A DNA stretch of 64,000 bases. Origin: Hyaloscypha bicolor E. Its lineage: Eukaryota > Ascomycota > Leotiomycetes > Helotiales > Hyaloscyphaceae. Where the stretch lies: assembly GCF_002865645.1 (NCBI RefSeq), contig NW_020194519.1:555542-619541 (forward strand), written 5' to 3'. Below, one piece after another: positions 35,341-47,800 of this stretch. A program made the translations under genes and the position numbers. The notes below the pieces were generated by a model. The model searched no databases, was not told the origin of the DNA, and saw nothing but the letters and a program-made list of their open reading frames with translations. Position 1 is the stretch's first letter; each line of letters begins with the position of its first letter.

Positions 35341-35698
35341 TATTATATATATATAAAGTATTATATATAAAGTATTATATATAAAGTATTATATATAAAG
35401 TATTATATATAAAGTATTATATATAAAGTATTATATATTAAGTATTATATATAAAGTATTATATATAAAGTATTATATATAAAGTTATTATATATAAAGT
35501 ATTATATATAAAGTATTATATATAAAGTATTATATATAAAGTATTATATATAAAGTATTATTTATAAAGTATTATATATAAAGTATTATATATAAAGTAT
35601 TATATATAAAGCATTATATATAAAGCATTATATATAAAGCATTATATATAAAGCATTATATATAAAGTATTATATATAAAGTATTATATATAAAGTAT
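35341..35698. repeat. 14-bp satellite TATTATATATAAAG, about 25 copies
   Basis: Near-perfect head-to-tail repeats of the 14-mer with a few variants (AAGCAT for AAGTAT in about four neighbouring units, and single length changes). The homogeneity suggests recent expansion by slippage. Confidence 0.95.
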
Positions 35699-35837
35699 AT
35701 ATAAGGAGAGAAAGTATATAAGTATATATATAAGGAAATTAGAGGGAGGATTAGGAGCTGAGGGCCTATTTTATAGATATCTAGGGCCAAAAATGACTCA
35801 AATAAAAGCCTGAACAATTTAGATTAAGCTATAAATC

Positions 35838-36080
35838 AAGCTGTGAATCATGTAGTTATTTGGTATAGTTCAGATAATACGGGCAAAATAATTGGCTAGG
35901 GCCCTAGAAATAGGGCCATAAAGCTATAAATCATATAGTTATTTAGTATAGTTCAGACTATAGGGCTAAAATAATTAGCTGGGGCCTTAGAAATAGTTAT
36001 ATAAAGCTGTGAATCATATAGTTGTTTAGTATAGTTCAGATAATGGGGTCAAAATAATTATGTATGGCCTTAGAAAAATG
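35838..36080. repeat. 83-bp tandem repeat, 3 units, next to the right inverted repeat
   Basis: Units start AAGCTGTGAATCAT or AAGCTATAAATCAT at 35838, 35921 and 36004, a constant period of 83. Each contains TAGTATAGTTCAGA and a GGGC..AAAATAATT segment. Such subterminal arrays are common in DNA transposons, where they can bind transposase; that role here is inference. Confidence 0.85.
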
Positions 36081-36101
36081 GCGAAAATGGCGAAAATTAG
36101 G

Positions 36102-36128
36102 CATTGACCCTTTTGGTCGCTATGGTCA
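36102..36128. repeat. Right 27-bp terminal inverted repeat
   Basis: Exact inverse complement of 23811-23837. Confidence 0.85.
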
Positions 36129-36902
36129 ACCAGAGGGTGGGATTGCAGGGGTATTCTCAGCCGAATCTGTCTGTACCTCCCTTCCTTCCAACGCACTATC
36201 GCCCCTCTCAGGTGCTGCACACCCTCGCCTCACCTCTACGCAGGTTGTTCAGTTGCTGCTTCTCATTTTCAGTCACGTTCCCTCTTATTTGCCTCTGTCT
36301 TGCGAATGTCGTCAACTTTACACGACTATGTCCAGGGAGATCGAACCGGCTCTCACCGGTCCAAAACCTAACCCCCATCCTCCCCCGAAAAACAACTTTA
36401 TTCAATTTCTCAAGGCATACCCCACTCGAGAGATGAACCTGGCCCTTTCTCAGCATCCTTATATTCCCTCGGAAATATTGATAATGTACTATGTTGTCAC
36501 TTCCTATCCTTTTTTCACCCTCAGAAGCACCAAGAAGCATTGAGCCGCCTCTGGCCAACGAGTTTGTCTCTCTTTCCCTAGCCACCCGGGCTGACTCTCC
36601 CGTCGCTCGCTGCCAGTCGTCGCTATTTACGCAGAGCCGAAGCACTCCAAAAACTCTAAGTTTTGGGGATTACGTAGGGCAACGCCACCACACTGGAATT
36701 ATGTATAATCTGGTCAACGAGATAAAGATAAGTTAGTGCATCTTTGATTTGTATTACTGTATTCTGGTTATAAAATGTCACGATATTTTATCACGATTTG
36801 TTTAATGAGAGGTACAGATTTTGAAGGAAATGCCCTGAATTGTCGACCATGAAGGAAAATAAAATCTATTTAGATACATTTCTCTGATCACGCATTTCTG
36901 CC
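36129..36902. other. Intergenic, no supported gene
   Basis: Normal-GC sequence. Overlapping open frames on both strands at 36208-36645 (plus 159 residues reaching back into the inverted repeat, minus 145 residues) show no domain or signal. A small gene of unknown function cannot be excluded. Confidence 0.4.
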
Positions 36903-38476
36903 TCACTTACTGCCCCACATAGGCGCCCTTGTCGTGTCGATATCTCTTGTCTCTGCAGAACTTGTAGCTGTGTCCTCGGCCTTTGGCTGACTAAAACTCC
37001 GGTCGTAAGTCGCCTTGAGGAGGACAGGGACGAGTCCGAGAGCGGCAAATGCCCCAACCGCTATAGATGTTGCAGTCCACCCTGAAATCGACTGGATGGT
37101 ACCCGCAATAAGAGGCCCGACTGAACCTGCCGTAGCAGTTGCAATGGTCGTTAAGGCGCAGCATTGTGCAGTAGCGCCTCCTGGACCAAACTCGTTGGGC
37201 TTTTCTTTCGCTTTGGAGTTGGAAAATATCGAAATTACGGCCATTTCAGGTGTCATAACCAGACTAATACCTAGTCCGATAACCACAAGAAAGAACACAA
37301 GGAGGACGACCCGGCCGACACTGAAAGACCGAATGAGAGCCAAAAGTGGCCCAAAGACTGTTGCCAGGAGGAGTCCGGCTGCAGATAGTGGACGAGAGCC
37401 AAAGCGATCAGATAGCATGCCGATAAGTGGACTTAGGAAGATTGGAATTGCGAGCGAGACGAAAATCAGACCGGCGCCTTGAGAAGACCACCCAAAAGCC
37501 AACTCAATGTGTAATGGTATGACCTAGAGTACACATATTAGCTTGTCCCTGTAATCAAGTTGGTCTGGAAGTAATGTAGTCCGCTTACAGCTTCAAGACC
37601 AGTCAGCACAACCGTGATCATAAAAATACACCAGAGGCTGCAAAGCATGTCGGGGTATTTGAGGAGTTTGAAGATGTTGAAGGACCCTTGAGGAACGTCT
37701 TTCTCCTGCCGGTGTTCGAGTCCGGACTCATTGTCGCTAAGCTGGGGCACACCTTCTGCTGATCTGTTCGACCTGCCCTCTAAGACATAGGACTCTATGC
37801 TTTGGGGTGCCGAATCTTGACCTGGCTGAACCTCCTCCGGCGTTGAGGCATCTTGTGACTGAGGTTCAAGAAGAAGGCATCGGAGGATTATATCCACGGT
37901 GATTACAGCAAAGGCTACGCTGAATGCCGCATAGTGGCCAGCTCGCTCATACACAACGCCACTAATAAGTGGCCCACAGGTATCCCCAAGAGATAGCCCT
38001 AGCGAGATCCAGCCCATTGCAGAGCCTATGTCTTCTGAGCCAGTGGCATCGACGAGCAAGGCGAGCCCAACAACCCAGACGATTGATGCGGAAACTCCTT
38101 GGAGTATGCGTGCCAGGTAGAGAAGGCCCAGGTTCTTTGATAATGTAAATAAGACCGTCGCACCAGCTAGGGCGAACAAACCACCTAATAGTGGCATCTT
38201 TCTATTAGACCATTTGTCTGCAAAATAGCCGCTAATGGGAGCGCAGATGACGATCGCGACATTATAGGCGGCAAGAAGGCCGGCAAGAGCAACTTGGACT
38301 TTGCTCGAGGTGACTTGTGCCCGTTCGGTGAGCAGAGTAGGTAGGATAGGAATAATAAGACTATATAGAAACATGTCTACGAACACTGCGATGGCAACTG
38401 TGCAGATGATGAAAGTGCGTGAGCAGCGGAGCTCTGAAAACTTCTTGCTGAAGGCCTTTGCTGTTCCGGACGACAT
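36903..38476 (-). CDS. Major facilitator superfamily transporter, DHA1 type
   Basis: Exons 38476-37589 and 37523-36903 join in frame across a 65-bp intron (donor GTAAGC, acceptor CTCTAG), giving 502 residues. The join reads GLEAVIPLHIELAFGWSS. Hydrophobic segments fit 12 membrane helices. After the first helices comes the motif-A-like GYFADKWSNRKMPLLGG, then RILQGVSASIVWVVG and GWISLGLSLGDTCGPLISG. A long hydrophilic central loop (about residues 210-270) splits the two halves. This resembles the vesicular amine or multidrug proton antiporter branch. The substrate is unknown, probably a small organic or toxic compound exported at the plasma or vacuolar membrane. ATG 38476 was chosen over 38707 because the upstream 77 residues are low in family-like features and the start sits just before the first helix. 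Confidence 0.9.
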
Positions 38477-39642
38477 GACTGAGAAGTGGCCTGGGGGTTG
38501 GAAATTTCTTACAAAGTTGCACAGAGAAGAATGAAGGAATTCTACACAGCACTTAGACATGTCGAAACAGACAACGCTGTGCTCCGTACTGTCCAGGTCC
38601 AACAACCTCCCGCCCCCCTTTGGACACGCGACAGCTCCCATCCGGCGGTCCCCGAATTTATTGACTAGGTGCCCTCTCCCCTGAGGGACACGCTCTTTTT
38701 TTGGCATTTGTCCGCTGCAAAGGCTTTCCGGCTTCCTCCTCGAGAGTCAAGACGCGCCTGCAAATGCCACTGATAAATCTGATTATCCGCTGCAAGTACT
38801 CCCCACCTTCCCCCTCAAGACGCGCCTACACCTCACAGTCTGACAACTGTTTACACTTTTGGCTACAACCCAATTCGTAATAGACCTTCAAGTTAGGGGT
38901 TTTAAGCCGAGACAAAAATCAAATCCCCTCCGGGTCTCCGGGTGTGAATTCCAGCCGAAAAGCCAAAACTTTTTACTGCAAGATTTGTGGCTGTACACAT
39001 GCGCACGTCTTAAAGTTATCTTAATTAAAATTAGTTTCGCCGCAATTTTGATCCTCACTTAGTCTAATCGTTAACCCTACTGGTATAATTTTAACTTTTC
39101 TATAATTCAACATAACAGCGAACAATCATGTAATCCAAGAAGACTACATCGAATCTGCCAAATTTCTGGTGGTTGACTTCTTAGCTTTGACCTTGACTGA
39201 CAGGCAATAACGAGAACGAGCCGTCGCACATAAATTTCAAATTCACGGCTTTGTGAATATCACATATCATTCTATAAAGCAAGAGAAGGTCCATAATATA
39301 TTTAAATATAAAAGTTATATCAAAGCAGGCCTTCTATTTCCAGTAATAATAGCTAATTCTTACTCTTTTCTATAGTCGCAGCGCTTTTTCGCCCTATCTC
39401 CCACAACGGTTCGATTTAGACCATGATAAATGTTCTGATTACACTCCTGTCTCCGACCTGATTCAGATATCTGAAACCTCTATACGATGTTGACAAGGGA
39501 GCCTTTCGGTTAAACGAGGGAAGATTGATGCGGAGCATCCGAGTCGTCTGTCTATCCCTGCAGCTGCAGCTGCGGCCCGGTGCGCACTGGTCCGCGCGTG
39601 CTTAAGCGAGCTTTTGCAGCGAATCATAATTTCTAGTTCTCG
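38477..39642. other. Upstream region of the MFS gene, no other gene
   Basis: Contains the transporter's probable promoter and unremarkable sequence with a mildly AT-rich patch near 39290-39380. A (CAGCTG)-type short repeat lies at about 39559-39572. No supported coding frame. Confidence 0.4.
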
Positions 39643-39987
39643 ATAATCGTGCGTCGAGACTTGCACTAAAGCCCCTACGTCCCTGCGGGTTTAGTGCGTA
39701 TCAGCAATACGGTCAAAAATCAGCGATACGGTCGCTTTTTTTCCCTAACAAAAAAAATCTAGAATTTTTAATAACCTCGCAACGTAATACAAGATGTTAA
39801 AAAAAAGTTTATATAGAGGTACGCCCGATAATTGCGCAATTTTTGGCTTCTTTCAATTTTTCAATTTTGTGAAATTGTGGAAGTTATCACAAAAATGACC
39901 GTATCGCTGATACATGACCATATTGCTGATACGCACTAAACCCGTAGGGACGTAGGGGCTTTGGTGCAAGTCCTGACCCTCGATTAT
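39643..39987. mobile_element. Foldback MITE with about 90-bp terminal inverted repeats
   Basis: Left arm 39643-39733 and right arm 39897-39987 are inverted copies. The central 76 bp of each arm (39658-39733 against 39897-39972) differ at only a handful of positions and contain CCCCTACGTCCCT, GGGTTTAGTGCGTATCAGC and ATCAGCGATACGGTC. The outer 15 bp are less similar. The middle (about 160 bp) is A/T-rich and non-coding. A GATACGGTC-like nonamer recurs about four times, in both orientations. No clear target duplication was seen. Confidence 0.8.
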
Positions 39988-40430
39988 ACGACTTCTGATT
40001 CTCTCTAATTTTGAAGTATGATTGATCATGGAATTGCGCTTATGGCCGCAGCTGAACAGATACCTATCTACGAAGGATCTCACAGCGTATTGCTTGGATG
40101 AATATGGTTACCCATAGTTAATTCCCCATTTACCTGTATTACACCCCCATTTACCCAGCCTGATGAGCGGCTTGCGCCGCTAGCAAGAAAAGACACGACT
40201 TGTGCCAGGTCATCCAGACTTGCCAGACGTTTTGCAGCGCCTAGTAGTTGTGCCAGCTCTTGTAGAATCTCCGGATGGTCATGGGCGCAATAGTGGGTCA
40301 GAGTAGGGCCGATGGGGGAAAACGTAAAACAATCCCCCCGGGAGTGTCAATTGGGGCTATCGATCAGGGGCTAGGCTAACAAGCCTGCCGACAAAAGTCT
40401 GTGATTTTAGCGTACTTTGCTAAGAAATGA
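39988..40430. other. Normal-GC spacer
   Basis: No gene or repeat recognised. It marks the border between gene island 2 and the RIP desert. Confidence 0.4.
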
Positions 40431-41160
40431 ACAATGTAACTATTTAAGACGCTTTAATTTTATAAGCGTTCTAAACTTATTTCGGCTTCTTTTATCGCGT
40501 GTTTTTGAATTATATAAGGTTATAATCTATAGTAATTATAAAACTATAAAGTAAAGTAAGCAACTTTAGCTTTATAAGGTCTGAGAATATTACTAAAACC
40601 ATTAACTTTTTTTAGTAGTAAGCTCATAATCTAGAAACCAAGATTTATAATAAATATATAACTATAACTAGTATTTAATTAAAATTTAGTTCAATTTATA
40701 ATATTAAATAATTAATTATTAAATAACTATATAAAATAATAGTATGTCTTTTTTATAATTTAAAGAAAAAGAAAGCTAAAAATTTAATATATATTCTTAA
40801 ATTTTAAATTAAATAAAAACTTATTTTTATTAAAATTTAATATTTTTTTTATAAATACAAATAATAATAATAATTTTAAATAAAGCTAAAGAATAAATAA
40901 TATATAAAATTAAAAGAAACTTATTAATATTTTAGTAATTATTAAAAATAGTAATTTAAACTTCTTTATTAAAATCTCTAATATTTAATAAAAAGATTAT
41001 ATTCTTTAATTTTAAAGTAATAATTAATAAAAAAATTATTTAAGTTTTTTTGTTTTTTATTTGTTTTTTTTATAATATATTAAAAGCTTATATAAAGCGA
41101 AATTTATTTCAAATTTATTTTATAATATTAAATATATTAAATTATTATTATAATTATTAC
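40431..41160. repeat. AT-rich RIP block, unclassified
   Basis: Almost pure A/T with no open frame and no assignable motif, directly before the copia LTRs. Probably an older degraded transposon. Confidence 0.55.
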
Positions 41161-41395
41161 TATTAGTATAACTATTTCTTTAAAAGTTATATATATAATT
41201 ACAAGATATAAAATATAAGATATAGTTATATAACTTTATATTCTATAAATAACTCGACTAGTAACTAGTTTCTATTAAACTTAGTAGATTTAGGAATTAT
41301 ATATTAGTATTATAATACTATAATTCTTACTTCTAAATATTAATTACTTTATTAACTTATATACTAAATATTTTATATATATTATATATTATATT
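41161..41395 (+). repeat. Extra copia LTR fragment, upstream of the full element
   Basis: It begins TATTAGTATAACTATTT, closely like the 285-bp LTR at 41396, and shares its middle (TAACTCGACTAGTAAC, CTTAGTAGATTTAGG). It runs directly into the next LTR. The 3' end is shortened or diverged. Either a solo LTR or the product of tandem insertion and recombination. Confidence 0.7.
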
Positions 41396-41680
41396 TATTA
41401 GTATAGCTATTTCTTTAGGAATTATATATATAGTTACGGGATATAAGATATAAGATATAGGTAATAGAATATAAGATACGGGATATAGTTATATAACCTT
41501 ATATTCTATAGATAACTCGACTAGTAAACTAGACCCTATTAGACTTAGCAGATTTAGAAGTTATATATTAATACTATAATACTATATTCTCTATTTCTAA
41601 ATAATAATAACTTTATTAACCTTATATAAATAATATTTTATATTTATATAATAGTATTATATATTACTAGTAAACTAATA
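41396..41680 (+). repeat. Copia LTR, left copy (285 bp)
   Basis: Begins TATTAGTATAGC and ends AAACTAATA. Same length as the right copy, with mainly transition differences. Confidence 0.85.
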
Positions 41681-44555
41681 CTAATTAGTAGATATCTAAA
41701 TTAGAAAGATCTAGTAGCTTACTATTAAGATTTATTTATATATATAAATTAGAGAAGATTTTAGATTAGTTCTAAAAGCATTTAGTAGCCTAAAACAAAT
41801 CTAGTTTATTCTATATTAAAGAAAGAAACTATTTATTAATTTTATAAAAGTATTTAGTAGCTTATAGAAAAAAAACTAGCTTTTACTAATTAATAAATAG
41901 TTAGCTATTTAATTATCTATTTATTTAACTTCTATTATCTTTTAAAACTAACTTTTTTTAGCTCTAAAATTACTTTTTTGGAAATTATTTTTTCTATTTA
42001 TATAATACCTATATTTATAGAATTCTTTCTCTAGAATATATATTCTATATATATTCTTAAAGCTCTTTAACTATAACTTTAATTTTACTATTAAATCGAA
42101 TTCTTTAAATTTTAAACTCTTCTGAAATTATAATATTTCACTCCCTAAATTTCTTATTATAGACGAAATATTTAAGAATAAAATATTTACTTTAATACTT
42201 TTAATATCTCTAGATATCTGGATATCTAATACCTAAACCAGATATCTAGTATTTTAATTAAATATTTTAATTAGATATCTAGTATCTTAACTAGATATCT
42301 GAACCTAATATCTAAATCAGATATCTAAATATTTAGATATCTTTATTACTAAATCCTTTCTATAAACCTACTATAAACTATCTTACCTTTAAACCTCTTT
42401 TACTACAAGTTATATATATATACTAGAAAGAACCTAAACTCGGTTTAGTATAAATACTAATAAGGGAAAGAAGCTAATTAAGAAATAGAAAAACGGTATT
42501 AATTCGGTAATTATAATAAAGGCTAATCTTTAGAAATATCTAACTATTAAGATATATTAGTATATCTTATATAGAAAAGTAATAATAATCTATAAGATCT
42601 ATTTTAGAATAATTTCAAAAACTTTAATACTATAATATATAGTCTAATTAATTATATACTTATATAAAATCTTTAAGTCTAATATTAATATAATAGTATT
42701 TATATTAAATAGAACTATAGAAACCTTATTATTATATAATTCTTTATTAATTTTATCTAAAAAGAAATAAAAAATATATAAAATAAAGCTAATATTATTA
42801 ATAATAGTCTAATTAGAATAGATCTTCTTTAGAGACCTATTATATTAGTTTATCTTACTTTAGATAAAACTAGATATAAGAGAATTAGATACTTTTAATT
42901 AAGAAATCAAGCTATCTATTTACTTCTTTTAAATTAAAGCTATTTACTACTTCTATTTTTACTACTACTAGTATTACTATTAAACCCGACCTTCTATTAA
43001 TTAATATCTATTATTACTACTAGAATACTTATTAAAGAAGTAATAAAGATATATTTCGAAATATAGAAATATAATAGAACTAATAGTAGTTTTAATTATA
43101 AACTTATTATTTTTCTTAATATCTACTAATATATAAAGCTTCTAGAAGAAATACTAGTAAGAGCTTTTCCTATTATATTAAAGGAACTAGTATAAAACTA
43201 CTTTTATAATAACTAGCTCTCGAGCTATATATATAAAAAGGCTTATATAAATATCTATAGCTTCTTTAAAAGCCCCGATTTCTATTATTAAAATCTAGAT
43301 AAATAAAATACTATTATTTTAGTAATTATAATAGTAAAAGACTCTAAAAAGATAATATTTGAGTTTATTTAAATACTAATTAATAATCTATATAAATTAT
43401 AATATAGCCTTATTTCTGTTTTATAAAGTACTAAATTTCTATATAATAAGATTATTATCTTCTATTAAGGCTTACTAGTATACTAATATATAATTTCGGA
43501 CTCTTTTAATAATCTTAGCTAGCTTATTAATAAGCTCTAATTATTTATTACTATTTATAAGAAAAAGTAATAAATTATTACTAAAACCTACTTTACTAAT
43601 TAATAATATTATTCTTAAAACCCTTTAAGCTATTATCTATCCGAAAATTATTAATATAGATCTAGCTATAATTTCGGAACCTATAATAACTACTTTAAAT
43701 TATATAATAATAATAATTATACTCTGAAATTATATTTTATATATAAGAGACCCGAATACTGCTTATAGAAGTATATATTAAAGAAATAAAAGGCTAAGAA
43801 AACTCGATTTAAAAATAGAAATATTTACTAATTTAGATTCCGAAATACCCGTAACTTTAATAAATACTTTAATAGTATTTATATATAGTATATTATTAAA
43901 TTTAAAGAAGAAAAGAATAATAAAAAGAATAAAAATAAACCAATAAATAATACTTTTAAAGCTTAACTAGCAGAAATAAATAAAGGAAAGAAATATTACT
44001 CTAATTTCTATTTTATTTCTATTAAAAGCTTTCTAGCTACTTTTATAGCCTCTATTTCTACTATTTTTATAACTAATACTTTTATAAATAACCTTATTTC
44101 TCTTTCTCTTATATATTAGATAATAGATAAAAACTATACTTTAAAGTCTATTAAATAAATAGAAGATATCCAGATATTTATAATTAATAATATATTAAAA
44201 TATAATACTTATTACTTTTATAAAGTTATAATTAATACTAGAGTCTCTAAATTCTTAATTACTAGTTCTAACTAATTTCAAGCTTTATAGTAAACTAATA
44301 ATAGTATTAAACTTAATGAAATTATTAAAAATTAAATTAATATCTAGTTTAATATTAAATTTATATTTTCTATTAGATCTATAATAATAAGAATACTAAT
44401 TAGATAAGTATAATTCTATATTATATTTATAAAGACTCTATTTCTATTTAGCTTAACTAATATAGATAAGCTAGAAATCTATTTTAATAATCTTACTAAT
44501 TATTTCATTATTTCTATTAAATACTTTATATCTATAATATAATATTTATTATAGA

Positions 44556-44822
44556 TACAGTATTTATGGCTTAGAAAGCAAGGTAGAAGGTCTCTTATAA
44601 AGATAATTCAAAGCTAAGGAAAGGAAAACTAGAATATAGAAGGCTATAAGAAAGTATATATACCTTATAGTATACTAGTTCCGAAGAGGCTTAGCCTTCT
44701 AAATATCTCTAGTATATTTCAAGCCTATTTCTCTAGTAAAGCAGCCATATTATATATATCTAGAAGGCAATAGAATATAGGCAACTATATTAGCTAATAA
44801 AGTCAAAAGCTAAATTATAATA
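44556..44822 (-). repeat. Gypsy B LTR, left copy
   Basis: 267 bp, paired with 50970-51236. Recognisable by CAAAGCTAAG and CTTAGCCTTCTAAATATC. Confidence 0.85.
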
Positions 44823-47800
44823 TTACTTCTTTCTTTAAAATAAGCTTATTTCCGAGCTTTATAAAAGCCGTTAATCTATTTAATTTTATATTATTTTTCT
44901 CTCTAAAGTAAACTAGTATCTTGGATATAGATATTATATATAAAAGGCTAATACCTTTACTATATAACTTAGAAGGATTTATTATTATTTCTATATAGTT
45001 CTAGATAAATATTATTTTTTATATAATCTAACTAATATTATAGGTTTTATAAAGGTTCTAGTATATTAATATTATTATTATAGAAACTCTATAAAATTAA
45101 GAGGCTATTATTTAGTACTAAAGCTAGATACTATACTAGATTCTTATCCTAACTAACCTAATAAATTCTATACTTTAGCCTATTTCTTACTAGCTTAATT
45201 ATAATAACCCGCTTAATACTATACTTTTATTTACTATTCTCTAGTATTAATAAGGGTAGTTCCAGGTTTACTTAACCTAGTAGAGAATTCTAGAGGTCTT
45301 TTTATAGCTTCTCTATATAAAAAACTAGATATATCTTTATAGTTTCTAGTAGTTTTAGAAGAAATAAGTAGCTATATTATTCTAGAATCTCAAACGGACT
45401 TTCTATTTAGTTTCCTAGCTTCTGGCTCGAATAATTAGATTTCTAGTACTTTATAATAATTTATATCTTATCTCCGACTTTGAAATTAATCAAATAGCGG
45501 TATTTATTAGCTTATACTATATATTATTCTTATACTTGCTTTATATTACCTTAAATAAGTTACTATAATTTATATAATCGATTTACTAATACTTTAGCTT
45601 TATTTCTATTTAGCTTCTCTTTAGGTAAGTTAGCTTTAATAGGGAAGTTCTAGTCTAGAGAGATATAAGGCTTATAGTTCTTTTTAGTTATAAACAGGAA
45701 TTAGCTAATAGTTTTATACTAAAAAGAGGCTTATTAATAATTAATTATAGTAACCTATTTATTTTAGTTATTCTAGTAATAGTTAATATACGGATATAAT
45801 CTCTAATTAAAGTACTAATTAATAATCTCTATTTATCTATTTATTTAAAGGTAATTAGCTATAAAGAGCTTAAGCTTTATACTAATTCTTATATAGAATT
45901 CACTCTAAAAATCGGATATAAATTAGGGTTTCTGATCTAATATAATTATTTCTGAAATATTTACTTGGTATACTATATAAAATAAAAATAGAGATACTAG
46001 CTATTTAGCTATAATTATATCTTATACGGAAATTATAATTAGGTACTTAAATAAGTAATTTATAAATATAGTAACTATATTATAGCCCAATTTACTTTCT
46101 AAATAGCTTTTGAAATCTATAGTAATATATTACTAGAGGTAATTAGAAACTAGAAGGAAATAAAGTAAATTAGGCTTCTTATCTCTAGATATATATAATC
46201 TTCTATAAATATAGTAATTACTATAGTATTAATTAATATTCTTATTTATAGATAGCTAGTAATATTACTTCTTTAATAGCTATTAGAGCTTTATATATCT
46301 AAAATATCTAGAAAGGAATTTATTATATATTTTATAAATTAAGGCAATCTATAAAGGTAGTCCGGAAGTCATTTCATTCTCTATAATATAAAGTTTTCTA
46401 TAGTATAAAAAAAGGCCGTCTTATAATATCTAGATATTACTTTTGGCTTAAGCTATTATATATAGCTTTTCTAGATCCGGTAATATATAATTATCCTATA
46501 GAATTTTATTTATAAATTATAAACTACTATATTTGGCGGAAGCCTTTAATAATACTTCTATAGGGGCTATTATAATAAAGTCTACTAGTAAAGCTTCTAA
46601 AAAAATACTTTTTTCTAAGGGAATTATATCTCTAATAGAGATATTCTCCTCTAGAAAATCTTTAGTATATATTTGGTTTTCAGGGCTGAATTCCGGATTA
46701 AGTAAGCCAACCTTATAAAGTATTGCTATAAGCTATAAATTATAGATAATCTCCGGATTAATCTTATTTTTAAGGAAAAGTACTTGAGTTTATAGCTTTT
46801 CCTTAATCTGGCCCTAAGTATCTACTTTATCTTATCTTTATAATAAAGTATCTATTTGCTTATTCGATTTTCCAGAATAATATATAAGCTTAAAATAATA
46901 GCGGAATAAGAGCTTAGCCTATCTAGCTTATTAAGAAGAGAGCTTTTTAGTAGTTATAAAGTATTTTAAGATATAGTAATTAAAATAGATTTTAAAGAAA
47001 GTATTCTAAAGGCCCTCTAGTTTAGCTCTTTATTTCTTTAGTACTTATACTATAGCAAGTATTTCCTTATTATATATATTATAATTAAGCTCTACCAGAA
47101 ATATAATTTTGAAAAAATAAGCTATAGGATACTAAAAGCCTATTTCCGGATCTTATTAAAAAAGTAGGCTAGTAACTACTTTTTTAAATATATCTATTTC
47201 TATTATTATAGGCAAATCTGAATTATAATATTATAGAACTAGAATAGAAATTATAGTTTCCTTTAGATAAGTAAAAGCCTCTCAATATTACTCGGATTAC
47301 TTAAAGGAAATCTCCTTTTTTATAAGTAAGGTAAAAGGTCTAGTAATCCGCCCGTATTCTCTAATAAAGTATCTATAAAAATTATAGAAACCGAGAAAGA
47401 ACTATATACTCTTAACTATTTTTAGGGATTACTAGTTATATATTACCTCGATTTTATTAGAATCTACTTTAATACCAGATATAGAGATAATAAAACCCAA
47501 GTATTTTATATATATAACTTTAAATTCCGATTTCTTAATATTTACTTAGAGGCCAGTAAGATATAAATAGTCTAGTACTTTTTATATATACTATTTATAC
47601 TTTACTAGATTCTCTAAGTAAATAAGAATATTATTAAGATATACTATATAAAAGTTATTTAGATATTTAAAAAATATATTATTTATATAGTATTAATATA
47701 TAGCCGGGCTATTTATAAAGCCTTTCTAGAGAATATTATATTTATATACTCTATAGTAAATACGGAATATTATTAGCTTTTAAAAGTTTGGATCTATAGC

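Larger units (their letters stand above)
23811..36128 (+). mobile_element. 12.3-kb nested element bounded by identical 27-bp inverted repeats
   Basis: The left end starts TGACCATAGCGACC (23811-23837) and the right end (36102-36128) is its exact 27-bp inverse complement. Inside lie a degraded coding region on the plus strand, a solo copia LTR, a complete gypsy element, a 14-bp satellite and a three-unit 83-bp subterminal repeat. Subtracting the nested insertions leaves roughly 5.4 kb for the host element. About 120 bp from the left end an ATG (23950) begins a recognisable but RIP-broken N-terminal region resembling the helix-turn-helix part of fungal transposase or integrase-like proteins. No clear target duplication was found. 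The superfamily is not assigned. Confidence 0.65.

Noticed and set aside
35341..36080. CRISPR-like array
   Set aside because: The repeats are head-to-tail with no unique spacers (14-bp satellite and 83-bp tandem units), in a fungal genome.
36064..36543. 159-residue frame beginning inside the right inverted repeat
   Set aside because: It starts in transposon sequence and overlaps a similar-length minus frame; no recognisable domain.
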